Positions 36,564 through 45,519 of a DNA stretch of 64,000 bases are shown here, one piece after another. The notes under the pieces are model-generated. The model made no database searches, was not told the DNA's origin, and was given only the letters and a program-made list of their open reading frames with translations. The stretch spans positions 124,001-188,000 of the forward strand of contig NZ_FNWV01000004.1 of NCBI RefSeq assembly GCF_900108555.1. Reading direction: 5' to 3'. Position 1 is the first letter of the stretch. Every line of letters starts with the position of its first letter. This stretch comes from Ruminococcus flavefaciens. GTDB taxonomy: Bacteria; Bacillota; Clostridia; Oscillospirales; Ruminococcaceae. A program made the translations under genes and the position numbers.

Positions 36564-37922
36564 TCAGACATTGTATGCGCAGCTTTCCTTGATGTGCTGT
36601 GCGATATCCACAGCCATATCGTTTATGCGTCCGAAATCGCTGCCTTCAACGAGTATGCGCACGATAGGTTCTTTTCCGCTTTCGCGCACCATTATCCTGC
36701 CTTCGCCGCAAAGCTCCTTATCGTATCTCTCGATAAGCTCGGTTATGCTGTTTTCGTTTTTCCAGAGTTCCTTGTAATGCGGATGTATCTTCACATTCAG
36801 CTTTACCTGCGGATATGCAGGCATATTCCCTGCAAGTCCGCTCAGCTTTCCGCCGCTGTTTTTCAGTATCTCCAGCAGCCGCGCACCTGCCAGCTGTCCG
36901 TCGCCTGTACGGGCTTCATCAAGGAAGATGATATGTCCGTTAGGCTCGCCGCCGAGCTTGTAGCCACATTCCAGCATACGCTCAAGTACATACCGCGTAC
37001 CTGCTCCCGAGCTTACAAGCTTTATATCATGTGCAGCCGCATACTTTCTCAGTCCGAGACTGCTCATTGCAGTCACAACTGCCGTATCCTTGTCCAGCAG
37101 CCCCTTGCTCTTCATATCCTCTGCAAATATGGCAAGGAGCCTGTCGCCGTCTATCATGCAGCCCTGCTCGTCTACAGCTATGCATCTGTCTGCATCGCCG
37201 TCAAAGGCAAGTCCGCAGTCGCATTTGTTTTCAACGATATACTCCATAAGATGCTGCACATGGGTACTGCCGCAGTCCTTGTTTATATTAGTGCCGTTTG
37301 GCTTATCTGCTATGACAAGCACCTCAGCACCAAGCTCGGAAAAGAGCTTTTCCGCAGTATATGCCGCACAGCCGTTAGCGCAGTCGACCGCGACTTTAAG
37401 TCCGCTCAGATCTGTAGAAACAACAGCTTTTATATGGTCTATGTACTCTCTGACGGCATTTTCACCGTGTAAGATACGCCCTACATTCTCGGGCTCACTG
37501 AGCTTTATCTCATCTGAGGGCGAAAAGACCAGACGCTCTATCTCGTCCTCGGCTTCTTCCATAAGCTTGTATCCCTTTGCAGAAAACAGCTTCAAGCCGT
37601 TATATTCGGCACTGTTATGGCTGCCCGATATCATTATTCCACCGTCAGCCTCATGCAAGCCTATGAGATAAGAAAGTGCAGGCGTAGGGACGATCCCCAG
37701 CAGCTCTGCATCTGCACCTACCGAACATATACCTGCACATACCGCAGCTTCCAGCGCATCGGAGGAAACTCTCGTATCCTTGCCAACGAGTATTTTAGTT
37801 TTAGACCCGTCCTTTTTCGCAAGCACCAGCGCAGCAGCTCTTCCTGTCTGCATTGCCAGTTCGCAGGTGAGGTCGGTCACCGCAATACCTCTCGGACCGT
37901 CAGTTCCGAATAATTTAGCCAT
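36564..37922 (-). CDS. glmM: Phosphoglucosamine mutase
   Basis: 452 residues, the family length. It converts glucosamine-6-phosphate to glucosamine-1-phosphate for peptidoglycan precursors. The phosphoserine loop is MISGSHNSAEYNG (Ser101; most relatives have SASHNP), the metal loop FDGDADRC, and the sugar loop GEPNGHI. The C-terminal phosphate loop is RESGKEPIVRI. The changed active-site loop keeps the serine, so it should be active. Confidence 0.95.
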   Translation of the reverse strand: MAKLFGTDGPRGIAVTDLTCELAMQTGRAAALVLAKKDGSKTKILVGKDTRVSSDALEAAVCAGICSVGADAELLGIVPTPALSYLIGLHEADGGIMISGSHNSAEYNGLKLFSAKGYKLMEEAEDEIERLVFSPSDEIKLSEPENVGRILHGENAVREYIDHIKAVVSTDLSGLKVAVDCANGCAAYTAEKLFSELGAEVLVIADKPNGTNINKDCGSTHVQHLMEYIVENKCDCGLAFDGDADRCIAVDEQGCMIDGDRLLAIFAEDMKSKGLLDKDTAVVTAMSSLGLRKYAAAHDIKLVSSGAGTRYVLERMLECGYKLGGEPNGHIIFLDEARTGDGQLAGARLLEILKNSGGKLSGLAGNMPAYPQVKLNVKIHPHYKELWKNENSITELIERYDKELCGEGRIMVRESGKEPIVRILVEGSDFGRINDMAVDIAQHIKESCAYNV

Positions 37923-37973
37923 TGAATAGTCTCCCTTTGTAAGTTCAGAGTTAAGTATCGAGTATCCGCAGTC

Positions 37974-38513
37974 TTATACTATCTTGTAGACTGCGATGGG
38001 TCTGCGTGTACCTATTATCTCTTCAAGTGTCTGGCATACAGGCGCATAAGTACAGCTGTTGTACCTGTTGTACACACGTATGCCACCGCTGTTCTCTCTT
38101 GTACAGAATACGGTGTGTATTGAAGATAAAAACGGTATCTTAGTCCAGAATGTGATGATAAAAGCTTTCGCATCATCAGGGGATTTCACCTTCTCGAAGC
38201 TTGCATCGAAATAATTCAGTGCTTTTCCGAGACTGAAGGCGTTACAGCCAAAGAAGCCCATGAGTACGCGGAAACGCTCCATATAATAGGCTACATCTTT
38301 TATCTTCTGAGGTTTTTTCAGATATACCAACGCGTTATGCACGGCGATAACTTCACAGCCGTTGAAGCTCATAAAGCATACGCCGTAGCGCAGCTTTGAA
38401 ACAGCTCCCTCCCCCTGACCGTTTATCATCTGACCAAAGGGAGGCTGCTCGGTAATTTCGGAATTGTATTTAAAGTTATATTCGCTTGATCCTTTTATCA
38501 ACATTTTTCTCAT
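37974..38513 (-). CDS. Predicted papain-like-fold protein
   Basis: 179 residues. A cysteine opens a helix in NGCEVIAVHNALVYL, a GFFGCNAFSLGKALNYF helix follows, and a histidine (SSIHTVFC) and an aromatic/Asn strand (IRVYNRYNS) come later. This order matches the Cys-His core of C39-like or other papain-fold proteins. The family is common in Clostridia, but I do not know its substrate or whether it is active. There is no signal peptide. Starts at 38513, or three codons later where a GGGG spacing is better. Confidence 0.55.
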   Translation of the reverse strand: MRKMLIKGSSEYNFKYNSEITEQPPFGQMINGQGEGAVSKLRYGVCFMSFNGCEVIAVHNALVYLKKPQKIKDVAYYMERFRVLMGFFGCNAFSLGKALNYFDASFEKVKSPDDAKAFIITFWTKIPFLSSIHTVFCTRENSGGIRVYNRYNSCTYAPVCQTLEEIIGTRRPIAVYKIV

Positions 38514-38540
38514 CCCCCAGTCCCGTAATACGGGAAAATG

Positions 38541-39596
38541 TCAAAAGGTCATCTGTCCTTCATCTGCTGCTGCCTGCTCGGGTGGGACTATGCCGAGATG
38601 CTCATAGGCAAGCCTTGTGGCAACTCTTCCTCGCGGAGTCCTTCCAAGAAAGCCCAGCTGCATAAGAAACGGCTCGCAGATATCTTCGAGAGTAACGCTT
38701 TCCTCGTTGATAGCCGAGGCAAGTGTCTCAAGTCCAACAGGTCCGCCGCCGTATCCTTTGATTATCATTTCAAGCATACGCCTGTCAAGTCCGTCAAGTC
38801 CGAGAGCGTCGATATCAAGTCTGCTGAGAGCTATTGAGGCTATCTCCTGAGTTATCTGTCCGTTGCCCATTACATCGGCAAAGTCGCGGACTCTTTTCAG
38901 CAGACGGTTCGCTATACGCGGTGTGCCTCTTGCTCTGCCTGCTATCTCGGCAGCTCCGTCGCTCGTACATGGTATGCCAAGTATCATGGAGCTTCTTCTT
39001 ACGATGTCCGTAAGCTGCTCATTGGTGTAAAGTTCAAGTCTCTGTATTACGCCAAATCGGTCACGGAGAGGAGCTGAAAGCTGTCCTGCTCTCGTTGTTG
39101 CGCCGATAAGGGTGAATGGTTTCAGGTCCATGCGTATGGAACGCGCAGACGGACCTTTGCCGATGATGATATCTATTACTCTGTCCTCAAGAGCGGGATA
39201 AAGTATCTCCTCTACCGCACGGGAAAGGCGGTGTATCTCGTCAATGAAAAGCACATCGTTGTCCGAAAGACTGGTGAGGAGCGAAACAAGATCGCCGGGC
39301 TTTTCAATTGCAGGGCCTGTGGTCACACGGAGATTTACTCCAAGCTCATGGGCGATTATAGACGAAAGAGTAGTCTTTCCAAGTCCGGGAGGTCCGTACA
39401 GCAGCACATGATCGAGAGGTTCGTTCCTGCGCTTTGCAGCTTCGATATATATGGCGAGGTTTTCCTTCACCTTGTCCTGTCCTATATACTCGTGGAGCGT
39501 CTGCGGACGCAGACTTATTTCAACATCGCTGTCCTCCGTGGTATTTTCGGGAGTTATTATTCTGGGAGCGAACTCCATATCCTCTGTCTGTATCAA
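38541..39596 (-). CDS. ruvB: Holliday junction helicase subunit B
   Basis: 351 residues. RuvB is the hexameric motor of branch migration. Walker [10 protein letters not shown], Walker [10 protein letters not shown], sensor 1 IGATTRAG and a C-terminal winged helix ([17 protein letters not shown]) are present. The start is TTG 39596 with AGAGGTG upstream; no ATG fits as well. It is last of the ruvC-ruvA-sseB-ruvB set. Confidence 0.96.
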   Translation of the reverse strand: MIQTEDMEFAPRIITPENTTEDSDVEISLRPQTLHEYIGQDKVKENLAIYIEAAKRRNEPLDHVLLYGPPGLGKTTLSSIIAHELGVNLRVTTGPAIEKPGDLVSLLTSLSDNDVLFIDEIHRLSRAVEEILYPALEDRVIDIIIGKGPSARSIRMDLKPFTLIGATTRAGQLSAPLRDRFGVIQRLELYTNEQLTDIVRRSSMILGIPCTSDGAAEIAGRARGTPRIANRLLKRVRDFADVMGNGQITQEIASIALSRLDIDALGLDGLDRRMLEMIIKGYGGGPVGLETLASAINEESVTLEDICEPFLMQLGFLGRTPRGRVATRLAYEHLGIVPPEQAAADEGQMTF

Positions 39597-39611
39597 AAAA
39601 ACACCTCTGAA

Positions 39612-40358
39612 TTATTTCTCGAAAAATCTCTTCTTGCGAACGTAGAAAGGCTCGACAGTCTCCGCAGCCTTTTTGCCCATGTCCTGTTCATAGCTGATAA
39701 AGCAAAGATGCTCGTTGGCTTTTACGGTCTTTGAAAGATACTTTGAAAGCGGCACAAAGAGCTTTCTCGTACTTCCCATCATATCGAGAACAATGAGTAT
39801 CTGCGGATTTTCGCAGCCCTTTATCATCTCCATGATGAAGGCTCTGTCAACATTGGGCTGCTTTGAAAGGAATTTTGTGGCAGCCTTTATTATATGGTTC
39901 ACTTCATGCTCGCAGGGACGATAGTTTATGATATCCGCTTCGTTGTAGGAGATCGCCTTTATCTTGAGATTTCGGGCTATCATAAGGATACTCTTTATCT
40001 CGCGCGAAGAGAACTCCTTGCCGTAGGAATTAGGGTTCAGCACGGCAGATACGGACTGTATAAGATCGAAAAGTCTCAGACAATTTATCTTGTAGCAGTC
40101 AACATATCGCTTTGCAAACTGCTGTAATGCGCGATAGCTTGTGAAAAAAGGGATAAACAGATCGCCGTCGGGGTTCTGGGTAGTTACCAGCTCGAGCTGT
40201 ATACCGCCCTCTGAACGATCACGCTCCTGCTTTACGGGGTTCTTGCAGATGACATAGACGTCGCTTTTTATGAGAGTCTGCAAAAACAATGAACGTTTTG
40301 AAGGGTCTTTTATTGCTGCTTTCAGCAATTCGTCAAGATTCATCATAACAGTAACCAT
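39612..40358 (-). CDS. SseB-family protein
   Basis: 248 residues, soluble. The N-terminal half (LDELLKAAIKDPSKRSLFLQTL, then LFIPFFTSYRALQQFA) matches the SseB N-terminal domain, and the C-terminal part (NVDRAFIMEMI, ILIVLDMMGSTRKLFVPLSKYL) the SseB C-terminal domain. SseB was named from serine sensitivity in E. coli, and its molecular role is unclear. Here it lies between ruvA and ruvB, 15 bases from each. ATG 40358 or ATG 40343 could start it. Confidence 0.75.
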   Translation of the reverse strand: MVTVMMNLDELLKAAIKDPSKRSLFLQTLIKSDVYVICKNPVKQERDRSEGGIQLELVTTQNPDGDLFIPFFTSYRALQQFAKRYVDCYKINCLRLFDLIQSVSAVLNPNSYGKEFSSREIKSILMIARNLKIKAISYNEADIINYRPCEHEVNHIIKAATKFLSKQPNVDRAFIMEMIKGCENPQILIVLDMMGSTRKLFVPLSKYLSKTVKANEHLCFISYEQDMGKKAAETVEPFYVRKKRFFEK

Positions 40359-40373
40359 CCTATCTTCTATATT

Positions 40374-40997
40374 TTAGCGCATATTCTTTGCTGCCATTAA
40401 CCGCAGTGTTTCCTTTATGAGCTCCTGTGTGCTCAGCGCGGGATCGAGCTTTCCCAGTATGGGAGCTGCCTCGCCCTGAGAATAGCCAAGCACCATGAGA
40501 GCTTCGAGAGCTTCCGATACGGACGATGATGCGCCCTCTGACGGTATATTTGCAAACTGTGCGGCATCACTGCTTATGCTGCCGCTGATAGATTCTGAGG
40601 ATATCTTGTCCTTGAGTTCGAGAACTATCCTCTGTGCAGTCTTTGCACCTATACCCTTTGTCTTTGTGAATGCCTTGCTGTCGCCAGAAGCAACAAGAAG
40701 TGCAAATCTTTCGGGGCTGACATCTGAAAGTATGGAAGTTGCCGCCTTCGGCCCTACTCCCGATACCGATATCAGCAGCTTGAAGCAGCTGAGCTCCTGC
40801 AAAGTTGCAAATCCGAAAAGCTCCACCACATCTTCCCTTACGTAAAGGTAAGTGTAAAGCATTTCCTCGCTTCCGATCTCGCCGAGCCTTGAAACGGTAT
40901 TGTATGAGGTCTTGCAGCCGTATCCTACGCCGCCGCACTCTATCACCACAAAACCAAGCTCCTTGACCGTAAGCTTTCCTCTTACACTGTATATCAT
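40374..40997 (-). CDS. ruvA: Holliday junction helicase subunit A
   Basis: 207 residues. An OB-fold N-terminus (MIYSVRGKLTVKELGFVVIECGGVGYG), two helix-hairpin-helix units (LISVSGVGPKAA and TKGIGAKTAQRIVLELKDK) and a C-terminal domain (ALMVLGYSQGEA) that binds RuvB. RuvA loads RuvB on four-way junctions. 14 bases after ruvC. Confidence 0.96.
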   Translation of the reverse strand: MIYSVRGKLTVKELGFVVIECGGVGYGCKTSYNTVSRLGEIGSEEMLYTYLYVREDVVELFGFATLQELSCFKLLISVSGVGPKAATSILSDVSPERFALLVASGDSKAFTKTKGIGAKTAQRIVLELKDKISSESISGSISSDAAQFANIPSEGASSSVSEALEALMVLGYSQGEAAPILGKLDPALSTQELIKETLRLMAAKNMR

Positions 40998-41011
40998 ATC
41001 TCTCTGTTCCT

Positions 41012-41503
41012 TTATCTGAAATCAAATCTTGTACTGTGTCCGTGACAAATGGCTATAGCAAGAGCATCCGCAGCGTCATCGGGCTTCGGTATCTGCGCCA
41101 GTCCGAGAAGCTGTCTCGTCATTTCCATTACCTGCTTTTTCTCTGCCTTGCCGTAGCCCACTACCGACTGTTTTACCTGTAGCGGCGTATATTCCGATAC
41201 GGGTATATTTCTTGTAGCTGCCGAAAGCACGGTTATCCCCCTTGCCTGAGCAACATCTATAGCCGTTTTCTGGTTGGTTGTGAAGTAAAGACGCTCCACC
41301 GCCATACAGTCGGGCTTGAATTTATTGAAGATAAACTCGATATCTTCATGTATAGCCTTTAAACGTTCGGGGAACGGCGTTCCTGCCTCGGTAAGTACTG
41401 CTCCGTATTCCACGGGAGTAAACCTTATGCCGTCATAATCAAGAACACCAAATCCGACTATTGCATAACCCGGGTCTATGCCCAGTATTCTGATAGTTTT
41501 CAA
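41012..41503 (-). CDS. ruvC: Holliday junction resolvase
   Basis: 163 residues starting at TTG 41503, leading MKTIRILGIDPG. The acidic catalytic residues are Asp in GIDPG, Glu in MAVERLYF, and the aspartates in PDDAADALAIAICHG. It cuts the junction processed by RuvAB. The first gene of the ruv set, with a promoter at 41569-41598. Confidence 0.96.
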   Translation of the reverse strand: MKTIRILGIDPGYAIVGFGVLDYDGIRFTPVEYGAVLTEAGTPFPERLKAIHEDIEFIFNKFKPDCMAVERLYFTTNQKTAIDVAQARGITVLSAATRNIPVSEYTPLQVKQSVVGYGKAEKKQVMEMTRQLLGLAQIPKPDDAADALAIAICHGHSTRFDFR

Positions 41504-41568
41504 TATTTTTTACCTGTTAGTTCGTTAAAAAGTTCACATGGATATAGCTTCTCACTATATTCTATATC

Positions 41569-41598
41569 ATTATACCACAGGTCAAGTGTATTTTGCAA
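41569..41598 (-). promoter_or_regulatory. Promoter of the ruv operon
   Basis: Minus strand TTGCAA, 18 bases, TATAAT. It lies back to back with the pheA promoter. Confidence 0.6.
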
Positions 41599-41617
41599 TA
41601 TATTTACCTGCTTTTTA

Positions 41618-41646
41618 TTGATTTCTACAAAAAAAAATGATATAAT
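41618..41646 (+). promoter_or_regulatory. Promoter of pheA-metH
   Basis: TTGATT, 17 bases (including an A9 run), TATAAT. Confidence 0.65.
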
Positions 41647-41697
41647 ATGTAAGGTATATCAATATGGGGAGTTAGCCGTTTGGCTTATAACTCCTGC

Positions 41698-41807
41698 AAG
41701 TAGTAGGCAGTAAGTAGCAAGCAGTTTCTGCAAATTCATAATAAAGAGTCGTAAACCGCTGTATTCCCAGCTTTCTACTCTCTACTTTCTACTCACTACT
41801 CACTTTT
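41698..41807. repeat. Heptad inverted repeat, AAGTAGT / CTTTCTA family
   Basis: Left arm AAGTAGT-AGGCAGT-AAGTAGC-AAGCAG (41698-41724); right arm CTTTCTA-CTCTCTA-CTTTCTA-CTCACTA-CTCAC (41771-41806). The arms are roughly complementary and both step by 7 bp. It fills the pheA leader between promoter and ribosome site. A second small inverted repeat, GGAGTTAGCC with GGCTTATAACTCC (41669-41695), lies just before. Confidence 0.75.
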
Positions 41808-41821
41808 CTGGAGGTATTTTT

Positions 41822-42946
41822 ATGGATCTTAAACAGCTTCGCGACGGCATCGACGATGTAGACAGCGAAATCCTTTCACTCTTTATGAAGCGCATGGAGC
41901 TTTGCAGAGGGGTGGCAGACTACAAAAAGGAGCATAATATGCCCGTCTTTCAGGGCGGACGCGAACAGCAGATAATCGACCGCATCGTAGAGCTGACTAA
42001 TGATAAAAATCTCGAAAAAGGCACTTCTGCCCTTTTCACTACTATCATGGACATAAGCAAGATATTGCAGAACCGCACTATCCTTGAAGATAATAAAGAC
42101 TATAAATACACTGCTCCCGACTTTGCAGGAGCTAAGAAAATAGGCTGTCAGGGCACTTCCGGTGCTAATTCCGAGGTTGCCGCAAAGAAAGTTTTCGGAG
42201 ACAGGGAATTCACATTCTATCCCTCTTTTGAGGAGGTTTTCAAGGCTGTTCAGTCAGGTGAAGCCGATTACGGAGTGCTTCCTGTTCAGAATTCCACCGC
42301 AGGCTCTGTTGACAGCACCTACGACCTTATGGCAAAATATCCGTTCTACATAGTAAAAATGGTGACTTTGGAGATAAATCACTGTCTTGCTGCTAAAAAA
42401 GGCACTAAAATAGAGGATATCACCTGTGTTTATTCTCACAGACAGGCTCTTTCACAGTGCGAGGTGTTCCTCAGCAAAACAGGTCTGAAAAAGCATGAGT
42501 ACAGCAATACTGCCACAGCTGCACAAAAAGTTGCAGACAGCAATGAACCTATCGCCGCTATATGCTCCGTTGACTGTGCTGAAAAGCTTGGACTTGAAGT
42601 CATTGCCCGTGATATCGCAGACTGCACTATCAACCGCACTCAGTTCATAATCATAGCAAAGGATATGCAGGTGGCAGAGGACTCTGATGCAGTATCCGTA
42701 ATGCTCACTATCCCTCATAAGGAAGGTAGTCTTTACCGTCTGCTGACCAAATTCTACGTAAATAACATGAACCTTCTCAGGATCGAGAGCCGTCCCATAC
42801 GCGACGGAAGCTTTGATGTCATGTTCTTCCTCGATTTCAGCGGAAAAATGTCCGATCCGAATGTTGAAGCCGTTCTGCGCGACCTTGCGGAAAACCTTGA
42901 GGACTTCCGCTGCATCGGTACTTTCAAAAATGAAACCTTCTCTTGA
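41822..42946 (+). CDS. pheA: Bifunctional chorismate mutase / prephenate dehydratase
   Basis: 374 residues. Chorismate mutase (about 1-90: LKQLRDGIDDVDSEILSLFMKR, KKEHNMPVFQGGRE), prephenate dehydratase (about 110-290: GCQGTSGANSEVAA, VLPVQNSTAGSVDSTYDL, CVYSHRQALSQC) and an ACT domain (about 295-374) with the phenylalanine-binding ESRP motif in LLRIESRPIRDG. It makes phenylpyruvate for phenylalanine and should be feedback-inhibited by phenylalanine. GGAGG precedes the ATG. metH follows 14 bases downstream in the same operon. Confidence 0.95.
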   Translation: MDLKQLRDGIDDVDSEILSLFMKRMELCRGVADYKKEHNMPVFQGGREQQIIDRIVELTNDKNLEKGTSALFTTIMDISKILQNRTILEDNKDYKYTAPDFAGAKKIGCQGTSGANSEVAAKKVFGDREFTFYPSFEEVFKAVQSGEADYGVLPVQNSTAGSVDSTYDLMAKYPFYIVKMVTLEINHCLAAKKGTKIEDITCVYSHRQALSQCEVFLSKTGLKKHEYSNTATAAQKVADSNEPIAAICSVDCAEKLGLEVIARDIADCTINRTQFIIIAKDMQVAEDSDAVSVMLTIPHKEGSLYRLLTKFYVNNMNLLRIESRPIRDGSFDVMFFLDFSGKMSDPNVEAVLRDLAENLEDFRCIGTFKNETFS

Positions 42947-42960
42947 AAAAGGAGTAAAAA

Positions 42961-45336
42961 ATGTCCGATAAATTCTTTTCTTTGCTCGAAAACAACAGTT
43001 TCGTCTTTCTTGACGGAGGTATGGGCACTATGCTTCAGGCTCACGGCATAAAGACCGAGCACGTTCCCGAGCTTCTCAATATAACTGACCCTGAGGCTAT
43101 TATGAAAATACACCGCCTTTATGTTGAAAGCGGTGCAGATGTGATCTACGCGAACACCTTCGGCGCAAACCGCTTCAAGCTCGCAAAAAGCGGTCATACC
43201 GTAGAAGAAGTTGTATCGGCAGGTGTGGTCAACGCGAAAAAGGCTGCCTCGGGAAAGGCTCTCGTAGCTCTTGACTTAGGCCCTATAGGTCAGCTTCTCG
43301 AACCTGCGGGAACTCTCAAATTCGAGGAAGCCTATGACGTATACAAGGAGCTTGTACTGGCTGGCAGAGAAGCTGATGTCATAGTTATAGAGACTATGAC
43401 AGACCTGTACGAAGTCAAGGCTGCTGTCCTTGCTGCAAAGGAAAACTCGGACAAACCAATTCTCGTAACTATGACTTTCGAGGAGAATATGCGTACCTTT
43501 ACAGGTGTTTCTCCCGAGTGTATGGTAGCTGTTCTGGAAGGTCTGGGCGCAGACGCTATCGGTGTAAACTGCTCTCTCGGACCTGAGGAGCTCTTCCCCG
43601 TTCTCGACAGGATATGCTCGCTCACTACTCTTCCTGTTATTGCAAAGCCTAACGCAGGTCTCCCCGACCCTGTTACCAACGAATATAACGTTGACCCCGA
43701 TGATTTTGCCGCAAGTGCCGTAAAACTGGCAAATGCAGGCGTAACTGTATTCGGCGGCTGCTGCGGTACTACTCCGCAGCATATATCCGCTATGATAGAT
43801 GCACTTTCGGGCATGGAGCGTCAGACGCGAAAGATAGTCCGCGCAAGTATAGCCTGCTCGGCTGTGAACTGCGTAAATATCAATCAGCCCCGAGTTATCG
43901 GCGAACGTATCAACCCCACAGGCAAAAAGCGTTTCAAGGAGGCTCTCCTTGCACATGATGTGGACTATATCCTCGGTCAGGCTGTTGAACAGATACACGC
44001 AGGCGCAGAGATACTGGACGTAAACGTTGGACTCCCCGGTATAGACGAAAAGGAAATGATGGTAACGGCTGTAAAGGCTATACAGAGCATTTGCGACACT
44101 CCGCTTCAGCTCGATTCCACCATACCCGAGGTACTCGAAGCAGGTCTGCGCGTGTATAACGGCAAGCCTATTGTAAACTCTGTTAACGGCGAGGACGACT
44201 CCCTCGAAGCTATACTCCCACTTGTAAAGAAGTACGGTGCTTCCGTTGTGGGACTTGCTCTGGACAAGGGCGGTATACCGAAAACTGCCGACGGACGTTT
44301 TGCTATTGCGGAGAAGATACTACACAGAGCTATGGAGTACGGCATACCAAAAGAGGACGTTTTCATCGACTGCCTTACACTGACGGCTTCTGCCGAGCAG
44401 GACGGCGTTATGGAAACTCTAAACGCACTCCACAGAGTAAAGACAGAGCTTGGACTCAATACCGTTCTCGGTGTATCGAATATTTCCTTCGGTCTGCCTA
44501 ACCGTGAGCTCATAACCCGTACCTTCCTGACAATGGCTCTACACAGCGGACTTACCCTGCCTATCATCAATCCGAATATCGAGGGGATCATCGGTGCTGT
44601 AAGAGCATACAGGCTTCTTGCAGGAATTGACCGAAATTCTGCGGATTTCATAAGCATATACGCTCAGGACGACAATGCTCCCAAAGCTCCTGCACCTGCG
44701 CAGGACAAGGGTTCGCCCGATATAATGTACGCAGTTGAGAACGGTCTGAAAAACAACGCCGTCAAGGCTGCCGAGGAGCTTATGAATACCGTTGATCCTA
44801 TGGAGATAATCAACAGCTACCTCATACCTGCTTTGGACAATGCAGGTGCTAAATTTGAAAAGGGCAAGATATTCCTGCCCCAGCTAATACTTACAGCGGA
44901 AGCAGCACAGGCTTGCTTCGAGGTCATAAAAACAAAGCTCTCGGCTGCAAACAGCGAGAGCGTATCAAAGGGCAAGGTGGTGCTTGCAACTGTACACGGC
45001 GATATACACGATATCGGTAAGAATATCGTAAAGGTGCTCCTTGACAGCTACGGCTTCACGGTCATAGACCTCGGCAAGGACGTACCGCCCGAAACTATCG
45101 TAAATGCTGCTATCGAGAACAAGGTCAGCCTTGTGGGACTTTCCGCACTTATGACAACTACCCTCGGTGCTATGGCTGAGACTATAAAACAGCTCAACGA
45201 GAAATACCCCGAGTGCAAGACAGTTGTGGGGGGAGCTGTTCTCACGGCTTCATACGCCGAGCAGATACACGCCGATTTCTACGCAAAGGACGCTAAACAG
45301 ACCGTGGATATTGCATCTAAAGTTTATAATGCGTAA
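42961..45336 (+). CDS. metH: Cobalamin-dependent methionine synthase, short form
   Basis: 791 residues, against about 1200 for full MetH. A homocysteine-binding domain (1-285, zinc cysteines in GVNCSLGP and GGCCGTTP), a pterin domain (about 310-560, GERINPTGKKRFKEAL, INSVNGED-type strand), a B12 cap (about 590-665) and a B12 domain with the lower-ligand histidine in GDIHDIGKN (His683). The C-terminal SAM reactivation domain is missing, so a separate activation protein is expected elsewhere. Methylates homocysteine using methyl-tetrahydrofolate. In an operon with pheA. Confidence 0.93.
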   Translation: MSDKFFSLLENNSFVFLDGGMGTMLQAHGIKTEHVPELLNITDPEAIMKIHRLYVESGADVIYANTFGANRFKLAKSGHTVEEVVSAGVVNAKKAASGKALVALDLGPIGQLLEPAGTLKFEEAYDVYKELVLAGREADVIVIETMTDLYEVKAAVLAAKENSDKPILVTMTFEENMRTFTGVSPECMVAVLEGLGADAIGVNCSLGPEELFPVLDRICSLTTLPVIAKPNAGLPDPVTNEYNVDPDDFAASAVKLANAGVTVFGGCCGTTPQHISAMIDALSGMERQTRKIVRASIACSAVNCVNINQPRVIGERINPTGKKRFKEALLAHDVDYILGQAVEQIHAGAEILDVNVGLPGIDEKEMMVTAVKAIQSICDTPLQLDSTIPEVLEAGLRVYNGKPIVNSVNGEDDSLEAILPLVKKYGASVVGLALDKGGIPKTADGRFAIAEKILHRAMEYGIPKEDVFIDCLTLTASAEQDGVMETLNALHRVKTELGLNTVLGVSNISFGLPNRELITRTFLTMALHSGLTLPIINPNIEGIIGAVRAYRLLAGIDRNSADFISIYAQDDNAPKAPAPAQDKGSPDIMYAVENGLKNNAVKAAEELMNTVDPMEIINSYLIPALDNAGAKFEKGKIFLPQLILTAEAAQACFEVIKTKLSAANSESVSKGKVVLATVHGDIHDIGKNIVKVLLDSYGFTVIDLGKDVPPETIVNAAIENKVSLVGLSALMTTTLGAMAETIKQLNEKYPECKTVVGGAVLTASYAEQIHADFYAKDAKQTVDIASKVYNA

Positions 45337-45424
45337 CTGTAGGGAACGCCTCCCAACAGGAGCCGCGACCCTCTGTCCTTAGGACATCTCCCTGTACTAC
45401 AGGGAGTCACCCTCGGCGTTCCGA
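45337..45424 (-). repeat. Multi-hairpin element, copy C
   Basis: Reads on the minus strand: GGAACGCC, GAGGGTGA, hairpin 1 CTCCCTGTAGTACAGGGAG, hairpin 2 TGTCCTAAGGACA, GAGGGTCGCGG, hairpin 3 around CTCCTGTTGGGAG, GGCGTTCC, CCCTACA. It begins directly after the metH stop codon. In hairpin 1 two base pairs differ from copies A and B, and pairing is kept. Confidence 0.8.
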
Positions 45425-45454
45425 GCCTGACGATGCAAATAACATGAACCAAAA

Positions 45455-45513
45455 TGTAGGGGCGGATATTATCCGCCCGAAAAAAGCAGCCCATTGGGCT
45501 GCTTTTCTTTTTG
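45455..45513 (+). terminator. metH terminator with an adjoining palindrome
   Basis: AAAAGCAGCCC, ATT, GGGCTGCTTTT, then T-rich sequence (45482-45513) is a factor-independent terminator. The palindrome GGGCGGATATTATCCGCCC-type (45459-45478), starting GTAGGGG, adjoins it. Confidence 0.85.
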
Positions 45514-45519
45514 CATTAT

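Noticed and set aside
36594..37472. A 292-codon open frame on the plus strand
   Set aside because: Antisense to glmM, whose protein is clearly real; composition is that of a shadow frame.
41647..41821. pheA leader as a T-box or peptide attenuator
   Set aside because: No T-box core sequence and no phenylalanine-rich short frame; the space is occupied by a heptad inverted repeat.
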